DNA of 24,978 nt. Origin: DATAEY01 sp045805565. GTDB taxonomy: Bacteria; Actinomycetota; Thermoleophilia; Solirubrobacterales; Solirubrobacteraceae. The notes under the pieces are model-generated. The model was given only the letters and a program-made list of their open reading frames with translations, was not told the DNA's origin and did no database searches. This document shows, in pieces, positions 17,718 through 24,344 of the stretch. The DNA lies in the NCBI GenBank assembly GCA_045805565.1, contig JBJMKZ010000046.1:1-24978 (forward strand), read 5' to 3'. Every line of letters starts with the position of its first letter. Within the stretch, counting starts at the first letter, position 1. The translations under genes and the position numbers were made by a program.

Positions 17718-18833
17718 TCACGCCGCGATCGTCTCCAGGAAGCGGTCGAACAGGTACAGCGAGTCGTGCGGCCCGGGCCCGGCCTCCGGGTGGTACTGGA
17801 CGGTGGCGCCCGGCACGTCGCGCAGGACCAGGCCCTCCACCGTGCGGTCGTAGAGGTTGAGGTGGGTGAGCTCGGCAGCCCCGAAGCGGGTCTCCCAGCG
17901 CACCGGCTCGTCTTCGTCGATCGTGTGCTCGCCGCCGGGCCCGACCACTGCGAAGCCGTGGTTCTGGCTGGTGATCTCGATCCGCCCGGTGGTCAGGTCC
18001 TTGACCGGATGGTTGGCTCCCCGGTGGCCGAAGGGCAGCTTGTACGTCTCCAGCCCGACGGCGCGGCACAGCAGTTGGTGCCCGAGGCAGATGCCGAACA
18101 CCGGGCGCCTGCCCACCAGTCCGCGCAGCGTCTCCACCACGTAGTCGAGCGCGGCGGGGTCGCCGGGACCGTTGGCCAGGAAGAACGCGTCGGCGTCGCG
18201 GGCCAGCAGCTCGTCGGCGCTCGCGGTGCAGGGATGCAGCTCCAGGCGGGCGCCGCGAGCCGCCAGGTTGCGCACGATCGAGGACTTGATCCCGGTGTCG
18301 ATGGCCACGATTCGCGGGCCGTCGCCTCCGGCGACCGGGGTCATCTCCCGGACGCTCACCTCACGCGCGAGGTCGCGGCCCGCCATCGACGGCTCGGCCT
18401 CGATCAGGACCCGAGCCTCCTCCTCGGGCAGCGAGCCGGGGAACACGCCCCCGCGCATCGCGCCGCGGTCGCGGATATGCCGCACCAGCGCCCGCGTGTC
18501 CACGGCGCTGATCGCCGCGACTGCGCAATCGGCGAGCCAGTCCAGCCAGCCCCGCTCGGCGCCCGAGGCGTCCTCGCGGTTGACCGCGGCCCGCATGATC
18601 GCCGCCCGCGCGTGGACACGGTCGGACTCCATCGCCTCGGCCGCGACGCCGTAGTTGCCGATGTGGGGATAGGCGAAGGTGATCAGCTGACCCGCGTAGG
18701 ACGGGTCGGTCATCGACTCCTGGTAGCCCGACATCGCGGTGTTGAACACCACCTCGCCGATGGCGGGCCCAGGCGCGCCGCACGCCTCGCCGTCGAAGCG
18801 GGCGCCGTCCTCGAGCAGCACGTAGGCGCTCAC
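17718..18833 (-). CDS. carA: Carbamoyl phosphate synthase, small (glutaminase) subunit
   Basis: Hydrolyses glutamine and channels ammonia to CarB. The 371-residue protein has the N-terminal CarA domain (GEVVFNTAMSGYQESMTDPS) and a class I glutamine amidotransferase domain with nucleophile C249 in FGICLGHQLL, plus H348 and E350 in QYHPEAGPGPHDS. The GTG at 18833 overlaps the stop of the isochorismatase-like gene as GTGA. The frame is open upstream, but that part is a shadow of the neighbour. Confidence 0.97.
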   Translation of the reverse strand: MSAYVLLEDGARFDGEACGAPGPAIGEVVFNTAMSGYQESMTDPSYAGQLITFAYPHIGNYGVAAEAMESDRVHARAAIMRAAVNREDASGAERGWLDWLADCAVAAISAVDTRALVRHIRDRGAMRGGVFPGSLPEEEARVLIEAEPSMAGRDLAREVSVREMTPVAGGDGPRIVAIDTGIKSSIVRNLAARGARLELHPCTASADELLARDADAFFLANGPGDPAALDYVVETLRGLVGRRPVFGICLGHQLLCRAVGLETYKLPFGHRGANHPVKDLTTGRIEITSQNHGFAVVGPGGEHTIDEDEPVRWETRFGAAELTHLNLYDRTVEGLVLRDVPGATVQYHPEAGPGPHDSLYLFDRFLETIAA

Positions 18834-19366
18834 TTGACCAACCTCTGGACGGCCCGGAACTCCTCGGTCCCCGCCTCGCGGACCAGCTCGAACAGCGCCG
18901 TCTCCACCGACGACACCACGGCGCCGGCGCGCTCCATCTTGGCCAGCCCCACGCGGCGGTTGGCGGCGGTGCGCGACGACACCGCGTCGGTGGCGACATG
19001 GACCTCGATTCCCCGCTCCAGCAGGTCGTGGACGGTCTGACTCACGCACACGTGCGTCTCGATGCCGCAAACCAGGGCCTGCTCGCGGCCGCCGAGGTCG
19101 AAGCCATCGGCGCGACAGGCGGAGAACGCCAGCTTGTCCAGCCGGGGAACGCCACTCAGGTGCTCGGCGACCTCGGGAACCGTCTCCCCCAGCCCGCGCG
19201 GGTACTGCTGGGTCACGACGACCGGGAGCCCCAGCGTGCGCGCCCCGGCCGCCAGCGCGCCGACGTTGCGGGCGACCGCGTCGAACTCGCCCACCGCCTC
19301 GCGAAACGCCTCCTGGACGTCGACCACCACCAGCGCGGCCCGTTCGCGCTCGAGCATCCCGCTCAT
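18830..19366 (-). CDS. Isochorismatase-family hydrolase (ISOC1/2-like) inside the pyr operon
   Basis: A 178-residue cysteine hydrolase with the full catalytic triad: D16 (LVVVDVQEAF), K78 (RLDKLAFSA) and C107 in GIETHVCVSQT. The pattern VVVTQQYPRGLGETVPE, VSSRTAANR and the C-terminal FRAVQRLVK resembles the ISOC1/ISOC2-like branch, whose substrates are not known, more than nicotinamidases or true isochorismatases. ATG 19366 overlaps the pyrC stop (ATGA) and the gene's stop overlaps the carA GTG (GTGA), so it is expressed with pyrimidine synthesis. In mycobacteria this slot between pyrC and carA holds a PH-domain membrane protein. Related amidohydrolases such as RutB act on ureido compounds, so a role with carbamoyl or ureido intermediates is possible but unproven. 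Confidence 0.92.
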   Translation of the reverse strand: MSGMLERERAALVVVDVQEAFREAVGEFDAVARNVGALAAGARTLGLPVVVTQQYPRGLGETVPEVAEHLSGVPRLDKLAFSACRADGFDLGGREQALVCGIETHVCVSQTVHDLLERGIEVHVATDAVSSRTAANRRVGLAKMERAGAVVSSVETALFELVREAGTEEFRAVQRLVK

Positions 19367-20700
19367 GCGGCCACCGTGGCCAACGCCCGGTCCCGGTGCG
19401 CGACCGCGCCCGCCGCGAGGGTCAGCAGCACCCTGCCGCTCAGCCGGCGCCCGTCGAAGCAGCAGTTGTCGGACCGGCTCTGGTAGCCGGACTCCCCGAC
19501 CTCCCATTCGGCGTCCAGGTCGACCAGGCAGAGCTGGGCGGGCTCGCCGACGGCGATCGAGGGGGTGGGTAGCCCGTAGACCTGCGCCCCGGCGGTCATG
19601 CGTTCGATCAACGTCGTCAGGGGGATGACCCCGGGGAGGACGAGCTCGGTGTGCAGCGAGGCGAACGCCGTCTCCAGTCCGGTGGTGCCCATCGGCGCCT
19701 GCTCGAAGGGCGCCTCCTTCTCCTCGCGGGCGTGAGGCGCGTGATCGGTCGCCACGCAATCGATCGTCCCGTCGCGCAGACCCGCCACCAGCGCCTGTCG
19801 GTCGCGCTCGCCGCGCAGCGGCGGGCTCATCTTGAACCGTGTCTCGGGAACCGGCGCCAGCACCCGGTCGGTGAGGGTCAGGTGGTGCGGGCAGACCTCG
19901 GCGGAGATGCGCACGCCGGCGGCCTTGGCGGCGGCGATCGCCTCCACCGACTCGGCCGCCGAGATGTGCAGGATGTGCACCCGCGCATCCTCGTAGGCGG
20001 CCAGAGCGGCGTCGCGGGCGACCATGGTGGACTCCGACACCGACGGTATGCCGGCCAGGCCGAGGAGGGCCGAGACCTCGCCCTCGTGCATCACGCCGTC
20101 GCCGGACAGCGACGGGTCCTCCTCGTGGAGCGCCACCACGCCACCGCATAGGCGCTGGTACTGGAGGGCACGGCGCAGGACGCCGGCGCTGACCAGGGGA
20201 CCCCCGTCGTCCGTGAACCCCAGGGCCCCCGCGTCGCGCAGCTCGGCCATCTCGGTCAGCTCGCCGCCGGCGCGGCCGCGGGTGATGGCGGCCAGGAAGC
20301 CGACCGGCACGCGCGCGACCCCGGCCGCCTCGTCCCGCAGGGCGCGCAGCACGGTGGCGGCATCGACCGGCGGAGTCGTGTTGGGCATCGCCACGATCGC
20401 GCAGAAGCCGCCCGCCGCCGCCGCCCGCGTCCCGCTCTCGATGTCCTCCTCGTGCTCGTCGCCCGGGGTGCGCAGGTGCACTTGCGGATCGACGAAGGCC
20501 GGGAACAGGTGACGACCGGCGCCGTCGAACTCCTCCACGTGCCGGGCCGGCAGCGATCCCGGGGCCGCGAGCTCGGCGATCACGCCCCGGCGGACCAGGA
20601 CGTCGCACACCTCGTCGAGCGCTCGCCGCGGGTCCAGCACCCGCGCCCCCCGCACCAGCAGGTCGACCGGTGCCGGCGCGGCGCCCGTCAGCACGTTCAC
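19363..20700 (-). CDS. pyrC: Dihydroorotase
   Basis: Cyclises carbamoyl aspartate to dihydroorotate. The 445-residue amidohydrolase has MPNTTPPVD, HILHISAAES, CPHHLTLTD, and the catalytic Asp D319 in ATDHAPHAREEKEAPF. The usual HxH metal motif is DPQVHLRTPG here, so Q73 replaces the first His while H75 is kept; some dihydroorotases elsewhere also show QxH. The GTG at 20700 overlaps the pyrB stop (GTGA); GTG 20694 is an alternative. The stop overlaps the next gene's ATG. The long open frame upstream is a shadow of pyrB. Confidence 0.94.
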   Translation of the reverse strand: MNVLTGAAPAPVDLLVRGARVLDPRRALDEVCDVLVRRGVIAELAAPGSLPARHVEEFDGAGRHLFPAFVDPQVHLRTPGDEHEEDIESGTRAAAAGGFCAIVAMPNTTPPVDAATVLRALRDEAAGVARVPVGFLAAITRGRAGGELTEMAELRDAGALGFTDDGGPLVSAGVLRRALQYQRLCGGVVALHEEDPSLSGDGVMHEGEVSALLGLAGIPSVSESTMVARDAALAAYEDARVHILHISAAESVEAIAAAKAAGVRISAEVCPHHLTLTDRVLAPVPETRFKMSPPLRGERDRQALVAGLRDGTIDCVATDHAPHAREEKEAPFEQAPMGTTGLETAFASLHTELVLPGVIPLTTLIERMTAGAQVYGLPTPSIAVGEPAQLCLVDLDAEWEVGESGYQSRSDNCCFDGRRLSGRVLLTLAAGAVAHRDRALATVAA

Positions 20701-21647
20701 GCGGGAGCCTCCGCCGCTGCCGGCTGTGGCTCGAGGTGTGAAGCGGCGGCGGCCGGGGCCGCCAGCAGCTCGAACAGGACCGCCATGCGGACGATGACGC
20801 CCGCCTCGACCTGCGCGGCGATGATGGCCTGAGGGGAGTCCACCACGTCGCCGGCCAGCTCGAGCCCCCGATTGACCGGGCCCGGATGCATCAGCAACTG
20901 CCCCGGTCGCAGCCGGCCCCCGTTGATCTGGTACCTGGCGGCGTACTCGCGCAGCGAGGGCACGAACGCCTCGGTCATCCGCTCGCGCTGCAGGCGCAGG
21001 GCGTAGACCACGTCGGCTGCCTGGATCCCGTCCAGCGAATAGCTCACCCCGCAGCCGAGTGCCTCGATCCCGCGCGGAATCAGGGTCGGCGGCCCGCACA
21101 CCGTGACCTGCGCCCCCATCCGACGGAAGGCGAGGATGTTGGAGCGGGCGACGCGCGAGTGCAGCACGTCGCCGACGATCCAGATCCGGGCTCCGTCCAG
21201 CGAGCCGAGGCGTCCCCGCAGGGTGTAGACGTCCAGCAGCGCCTGGGTGGGATGCTCGTGCTTGCCGTCGCCGGCGTTCACCACCGCCGCCCGGCTCCAG
21301 CGCGCCACCAGCGCCGCGGCGCCGACGTGCGGATGGCGGATGACGATCGCCACCGGGTCGTACGCGGTGAGCGTCTGGACCGTGTCCTTGAGTGACTCCC
21401 CCTTGTCGACCGAGGACCCTGCCGCGCGGATCGAGACGATGTCCGCCGACAGCCGCTTGGCCGCCAGCTCGAACGAGGACGAGGTTCGGGTAGAGGCCTC
21501 GTAGAACAGGTTGACGACCGTCCGGCCCCGCAGCGCGGGCACCTTCTTGATCTCGCGCCCGGCGACCTCGGCGAACGAGTCGGCGCGATCCAGGATGCGC
21601 TCGATGTCGGGCCGTCCCAGATCCTCGATCGACAGGAGATGCCTCAT
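20697..21647 (-). CDS. pyrB: Aspartate carbamoyltransferase catalytic subunit
   Basis: Joins carbamoyl phosphate and aspartate, the first committed step of pyrimidine synthesis. The 316-residue protein has the carbamoyl phosphate loop STRTS (52-56), the DKGES lysine (K82), HPTQ (132-135) and HPGPVNRG (254-261). No regulatory subunit gene (pyrI) is present; control is expected through PyrR. The ATG at 21647 overlaps the pyrR stop as ATGA. The last 15 or so residues are Ala/Pro-rich and likely disordered. Confidence 0.97.
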   Translation of the reverse strand: MRHLLSIEDLGRPDIERILDRADSFAEVAGREIKKVPALRGRTVVNLFYEASTRTSSSFELAAKRLSADIVSIRAAGSSVDKGESLKDTVQTLTAYDPVAIVIRHPHVGAAALVARWSRAAVVNAGDGKHEHPTQALLDVYTLRGRLGSLDGARIWIVGDVLHSRVARSNILAFRRMGAQVTVCGPPTLIPRGIEALGCGVSYSLDGIQAADVVYALRLQRERMTEAFVPSLREYAARYQINGGRLRPGQLLMHPGPVNRGLELAGDVVDSPQAIIAAQVEAGVIVRMAVLFELLAAPAAAASHLEPQPAAAEAPA

Positions 21648-22198
21648 ACCAGCGCCTCCTCCTGGCTGCCGATCGCCACCTCGTCGAGGCCATCCATCTC
21701 CTGCACCCGCACGTAGACGCGCTCGTTGGACGCGGTCGGCAGGTTCTTGCCGACGTAGTCGGGACGGATCGGCAGCTCCCGGTGGCCGCGGTCGGTGAGC
21801 ACCGCCAGCTGGACGCGCGCCGGACGCCCGTAGTCGAACAGGGCCTCGATGGCCGCCCGCACCGTCCGACCGGTGTAGAGGACGTCGTCGACGATCACCA
21901 CCGTTAGCCCGTCGATCGGGAAATCGAGGTGCGAGGCGTTGACCACCGGGGCGGCGAGACGCCCACGCCTGCCGATGTCGTCGCGGTAGAAGGAGATGTC
22001 GAGGTCGCCCAGCTCGACCTCGGAGGCGGCCAGCTCGCCAACCAGCCGGTGCAGGCGCTCGGCCAGGTGGGCTCCACGACGGTGGATGCCGACCAGCGCC
22101 AGGTGGCCATCCGGGTTCGCCTCCACGATCTCGTGAGCGATCCGCGTCAGGGCGCGGCGCACGTCGTCGCGATCGAGGACAACCTTCTCGTCCTGCAT
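21644..22198 (-). CDS. pyrR: PyrR: pyr operon RNA-binding regulator / uracil phosphoribosyltransferase
   Basis: PyrR binds UMP and a conserved mRNA loop to repress pyr genes, and can also convert uracil and PRPP to UMP. The 184-residue protein has the PRPP loop VIVDDVLYTGRTVRA (101-115), LVGIHRRGAHLAERL, DISFYRDDI and LPIRPDYVGKNLPTA. Basic residues expected for RNA binding are present (HRRGAH, RGRLAAP). The ATG at 22198 has AAGGAG 4 nt upstream, and that site is the 3' arm of a PyrR-binding loop, so the gene appears to control its own translation and, by coupling, the rest of the operon. Confidence 0.96.
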   Translation of the reverse strand: MQDEKVVLDRDDVRRALTRIAHEIVEANPDGHLALVGIHRRGAHLAERLHRLVGELAASEVELGDLDISFYRDDIGRRGRLAAPVVNASHLDFPIDGLTVVIVDDVLYTGRTVRAAIEALFDYGRPARVQLAVLTDRGHRELPIRPDYVGKNLPTASNERVYVRVQEMDGLDEVAIGSQEEALV

Positions 22199-22202
22199 CG
22201 TG

Positions 22203-22239
22203 CTCCTTCCTGGCCTCGCTGGACCGGGTTAAAGGAACC
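22203..22239 (-). promoter_or_regulatory. PyrR-binding RNA loop overlapping the pyrR ribosome-binding site
   Basis: The minus-strand leader contains GGTTCCTTTAACCC, then GGTCCAGCGAGGCC, then AGGAAGGAG just before the pyrR ATG. This matches the known PyrR binding loop: a lower stem from TTCCT / AGGAA, conserved TTTAA in the internal loop, and an upper stem GGTCC / GGCC around AGCGA (known core: TCCNGNGAGG). The 3' arm is the Shine-Dalgarno AAGGAG (22208-22203). No U-rich terminator follows, so control would be by blocking ribosome access, as reported for mycobacterial PyrR, rather than by attenuation as in Bacillus. Confidence 0.85.
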
Positions 22240-22248
22240 GCCGCGATG

Positions 22249-22254
22249 AGCGTA
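22249..22254 (-). promoter_or_regulatory. Candidate -10 box of the pyr operon
   Basis: TACGCT on the minus strand. A transcript starting about 7 nt downstream (near 22242) would begin right before the PyrR loop. CTGACC lies upstream but with a 21-nt spacer, too long for a normal -35 box, so support is modest. Confidence 0.3.
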
Positions 22255-22277
22255 GCAGCGGCGGGCGACGCGACCGG

Positions 22278-22646
22278 TCAGTGGCGGGCGACGGTGAGGT
22301 GGACGGTCGACCCGGTGGGGACCACCACCCGACCCCGCGGCGTCTGGGCGACGACCCTCCAGCCGCGGTCGAGCACCAGGCCCACGAGCCCGGCTCCGTC
22401 TACGTCGACCAGGAAGCCGGCGTCCTCCAGTCGGTCGCGTGCGGCGACCAGCGGCTGGCCGACGACGGACGGCACCGCCGTCCTGGCCACCAGGGCGAAG
22501 TCCTCGGGACGGGCGGTCTGGACGGTGATCGTCTCGACCTCGCGGACCGGGCCGCCCCCGAGCGCCAGCGTCAACAGCACTCCGGCCAGCCCCGCCAGCG
22601 AGGCCGCGAGCGCCACGCCCAGCCAGCCGGGCTGCCGCCGGCTCAC
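22278..22646 (-). CDS. Membrane-anchored protein with a single PASTA domain
   Basis: A 122-residue protein: a basic start (SRRQPG), one membrane helix (about 8-30, LGVALAASLAGLAGVLLTLA), and an extracytoplasmic PASTA domain from about residue 55 (VPSVVGQPLVAARDRLEDAG, then VVAQTPRGRVVVPTGSTVHL). PASTA domains bind peptidoglycan fragments or beta-lactams in Ser/Thr kinases and penicillin-binding proteins, but here there is no kinase or enzyme domain. The GTG at 22646 overlaps the rnz stop as GTGA. The stop lies about 80 nt before pyrR. The function is unknown; it may be a cell-wall sensor or adaptor. Confidence 0.85.
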   Translation of the reverse strand: MSRRQPGWLGVALAASLAGLAGVLLTLALGGGPVREVETITVQTARPEDFALVARTAVPSVVGQPLVAARDRLEDAGFLVDVDGAGLVGLVLDRGWRVVAQTPRGRVVVPTGSTVHLTVARH

Positions 22647-23581
22647 GTGCGGACCGGCTCCTCCCAGCGCACCAGCTGCGGCTCGCCGCGCTCCGGGAGC
22701 GGCACCTCGATCGTGTCGAAGTCGCGCGGAACCACCGTATTGGCGAACACGGCGCGCGCCTCGTCGCGCAGCTCGCCGCCGCCGTAGCGGGTCGACAGAT
22801 GCGTGAGGGCGAGCAGGCGCACGTCGGCCTCGAGCGCGAGCTGCGCTGCCTGGGTGGCGGTGGCGTGCGCGGTCTCGGCCGCGCGCTCGCGCTCCTCGTC
22901 GGCGAACGTGGCCTCGCAGACCAGCACATCCGCCCGGTGGGCGGCTACCGCGAGCGCCGGGCATGGGGCGGTGTCGCCCGAGATGACGAGCTTGCGGCCC
23001 TCGCGCGCCGGCCCCATGACCTGGTCGGGGCGCACCCCGTCCACCGTCTCGCCACGCTGGAGACGCCCGAACCCGGGGCCCGGATGGACTCCGAGGCTCT
23101 CCGCGAGAGCCGGATCGAACTGCCCCGGGCGGGTGTCCTCGTACAGGGCGTATCCCAGCGCCGCGACGCGGTGGGCGACCTCGAAGGCCGCCACCGCGTA
23201 GCCGTCTCGGCGGATCTCCTGCCCGGGCGCGACCTCCACCAGATCCAACGGGTAGGAGAGGCGTCCGTAGACCCGCCGCAGAGACCCGAGCAGGTCGCGC
23301 AGGCCGGGCGGCCCATGGACGGCCAGCGGGCGCTGGCGTGCCCGCAGGTCGAAGGTCTTGAGCATCCCCGGCAGCCCCAGCCAGTGGTCGGCGTGGTAGT
23401 GGGTGATGAAGACGTCCGACAGCTCGGGCAGCCCGACGGTGGCCACCAGCTGGCGCTGGGTGCCCTCGCCGCAGTCGAACAGGAGCCGATCACCCCCGCG
23501 GCGGATCAGCAGCGCGGGCAGCCCGCGGCGCGCCGTGGGTACGGATCCGGCGGTCCCGGCGAAGAACATCGACAGGTCCAT
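22643..23581 (-). CDS. rnz: Ribonuclease Z (tRNA 3'-end endonuclease)
   Basis: RNase Z trims the 3' trailer of tRNA precursors before CCA addition. The 312-residue metallo-beta-lactamase fold protein has FAGTAGSVPTARRG, DCGEGTQRQL, the zinc motif HYHADH (61-66) followed by LGLPGMLKTF, ISGDTAPC, EATF, ATATQAAQLA and the last His in LTHLSTRY. The length is that of the short bacterial form. ATG 23581 is clear from the conserved N-terminus. The nearby tRNA-Arg lacks an encoded CCA, so it would need this activity. Confidence 0.93.
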   Translation of the reverse strand: MDLSMFFAGTAGSVPTARRGLPALLIRRGGDRLLFDCGEGTQRQLVATVGLPELSDVFITHYHADHWLGLPGMLKTFDLRARQRPLAVHGPPGLRDLLGSLRRVYGRLSYPLDLVEVAPGQEIRRDGYAVAAFEVAHRVAALGYALYEDTRPGQFDPALAESLGVHPGPGFGRLQRGETVDGVRPDQVMGPAREGRKLVISGDTAPCPALAVAAHRADVLVCEATFADEERERAAETAHATATQAAQLALEADVRLLALTHLSTRYGGGELRDEARAVFANTVVPRDFDTIEVPLPERGEPQLVRWEEPVRT

Positions 23582-23644
23582 GAGGCGACCGCCGAGCTTA
23601 GAGCCCCTCTGGACGGAATTCGGCGGCGGCGCGTGGCTCGCCCG

Positions 23645-24133
23645 CTAGTCGAGACCGACGAGCTCGAACTCGACGCTCCCGCCGGCCGCGTGAGCCATGC
23701 CCATCGTGTGAAGCGGAGCCCGCCGGCGCTCGGTCGGGCTGCCGGGATTGAAGATCTGAAGGCCGGCGGAGTCGCGCTCGTGCAGGGGCATGTGCGAGTG
23801 GGCGAAGACGACGGCGTCGGCGTCGGGAAACCGGCGGCCCAGCCGGGCCAGGCGTCCCCGGGCCGGGCCGGCATCGTGCACCACCGCGATGCGGGCCCCG
23901 CCAGCGCTGATCGCGCGTGCCTGCGGCAGCAGCCTGCGCAGCTCGTGGCTGTCGACGTTGCCGTGGACAGCGGCGACCGGCCCGTGGGTCTCGAGCTCCC
24001 GGAGCACCTCCAGCGTGCAGAGGTCGCCCGCGTGAACGATGAGGTCGGCGGCCGCCAGGCGCTCCAGGCAGGCGTCGGGGAGCCGGCGAGCCCCGCGCGG
24101 CAGGTGGGTGTCGGCAATGATGGCCAGCAGCAC
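23645..24133 (-). CDS. YfcE/MJ0936-family metallophosphoesterase
   Basis: A 162-residue calcineurin-like phosphoesterase. Metal-binding motifs are ADTH (D8, H10), HAGD (D37), HGNVD (N59) and AHSHMP near the end, followed by FNPGSPTERR, all typical of small YfcE-type phosphodiesterases. Two positions differ from the commonest pattern: VVHDAG where HG is usual and AHSH where GHTH is usual. Relatives act on artificial phosphodiesters; the natural substrate is not known. It begins at the GTG at 24133, divergent from the tRNA-Arg gene, and ends 63 nt before rnz. Confidence 0.92.
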   Translation of the reverse strand: MLLAIIADTHLPRGARRLPDACLERLAAADLIVHAGDLCTLEVLRELETHGPVAAVHGNVDSHELRRLLPQARAISAGGARIAVVHDAGPARGRLARLGRRFPDADAVVFAHSHMPLHERDSAGLQIFNPGSPTERRRAPLHTMGMAHAAGGSVEFELVGLD

Positions 24134-24170
24134 GGCGCAGGCTGACGCTAACGCTAAGCTGACCGCTCCC

Positions 24171-24243
24171 GCGCCCGTAGCTCAGGGGATAGAGCGCGCG
24201 CCTCCGGAGCGCGAGGTCGCAGGTTCAAATCCTGCCGGGCGCG
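24171..24243 (+). tRNA. tRNA-Arg (anticodon CCG)
   Basis: A 73-nt cloverleaf: acceptor arms GCGCCCG / CGGGCGC, D-arm GCTC-AGGGGATA-GAGC, anticodon arm CGCGC-CTCCGGA-GCGCG with anticodon CCG, variable loop AGGTC, T-arm GCAGG-TTCAAAT-CCTGC, discriminator G. No CCA is encoded. It reads the CGG arginine codon, which suits a GC-rich genome. Confidence 0.96.
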
Positions 24244-24271
24244 CTCGCGGATCATCCTGCCCCCCTCCCGC

Positions 24272-24301
24272 TTGAACCCCCCCGCCCCGCGCTAGTAGGG
24301 T
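24272..24301 (+). promoter_or_regulatory. Promoter of the secreted-protein gene
   Basis: TTGAAC (24272-24277) and TAGGGT (24296-24301) are separated by 18 nt, a fair match to actinobacterial TTGAC-N17/18-TANNNT promoters. The predicted start near 24308 leaves a short leader with AAGGAG at 24334-24339, 5 nt before the ATG. Confidence 0.45.
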
Positions 24302-24344
24302 CGCCGCGGGCCGGCAATCCGGCAGCGCGGACCAAGGAGCGCAC

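Noticed and set aside
23395..23400. RNase Z motif HYHADH with Ala where many have Gly
   Set aside because: The metal-binding residues of HxHxDH are all present, so it is a neutral variant.
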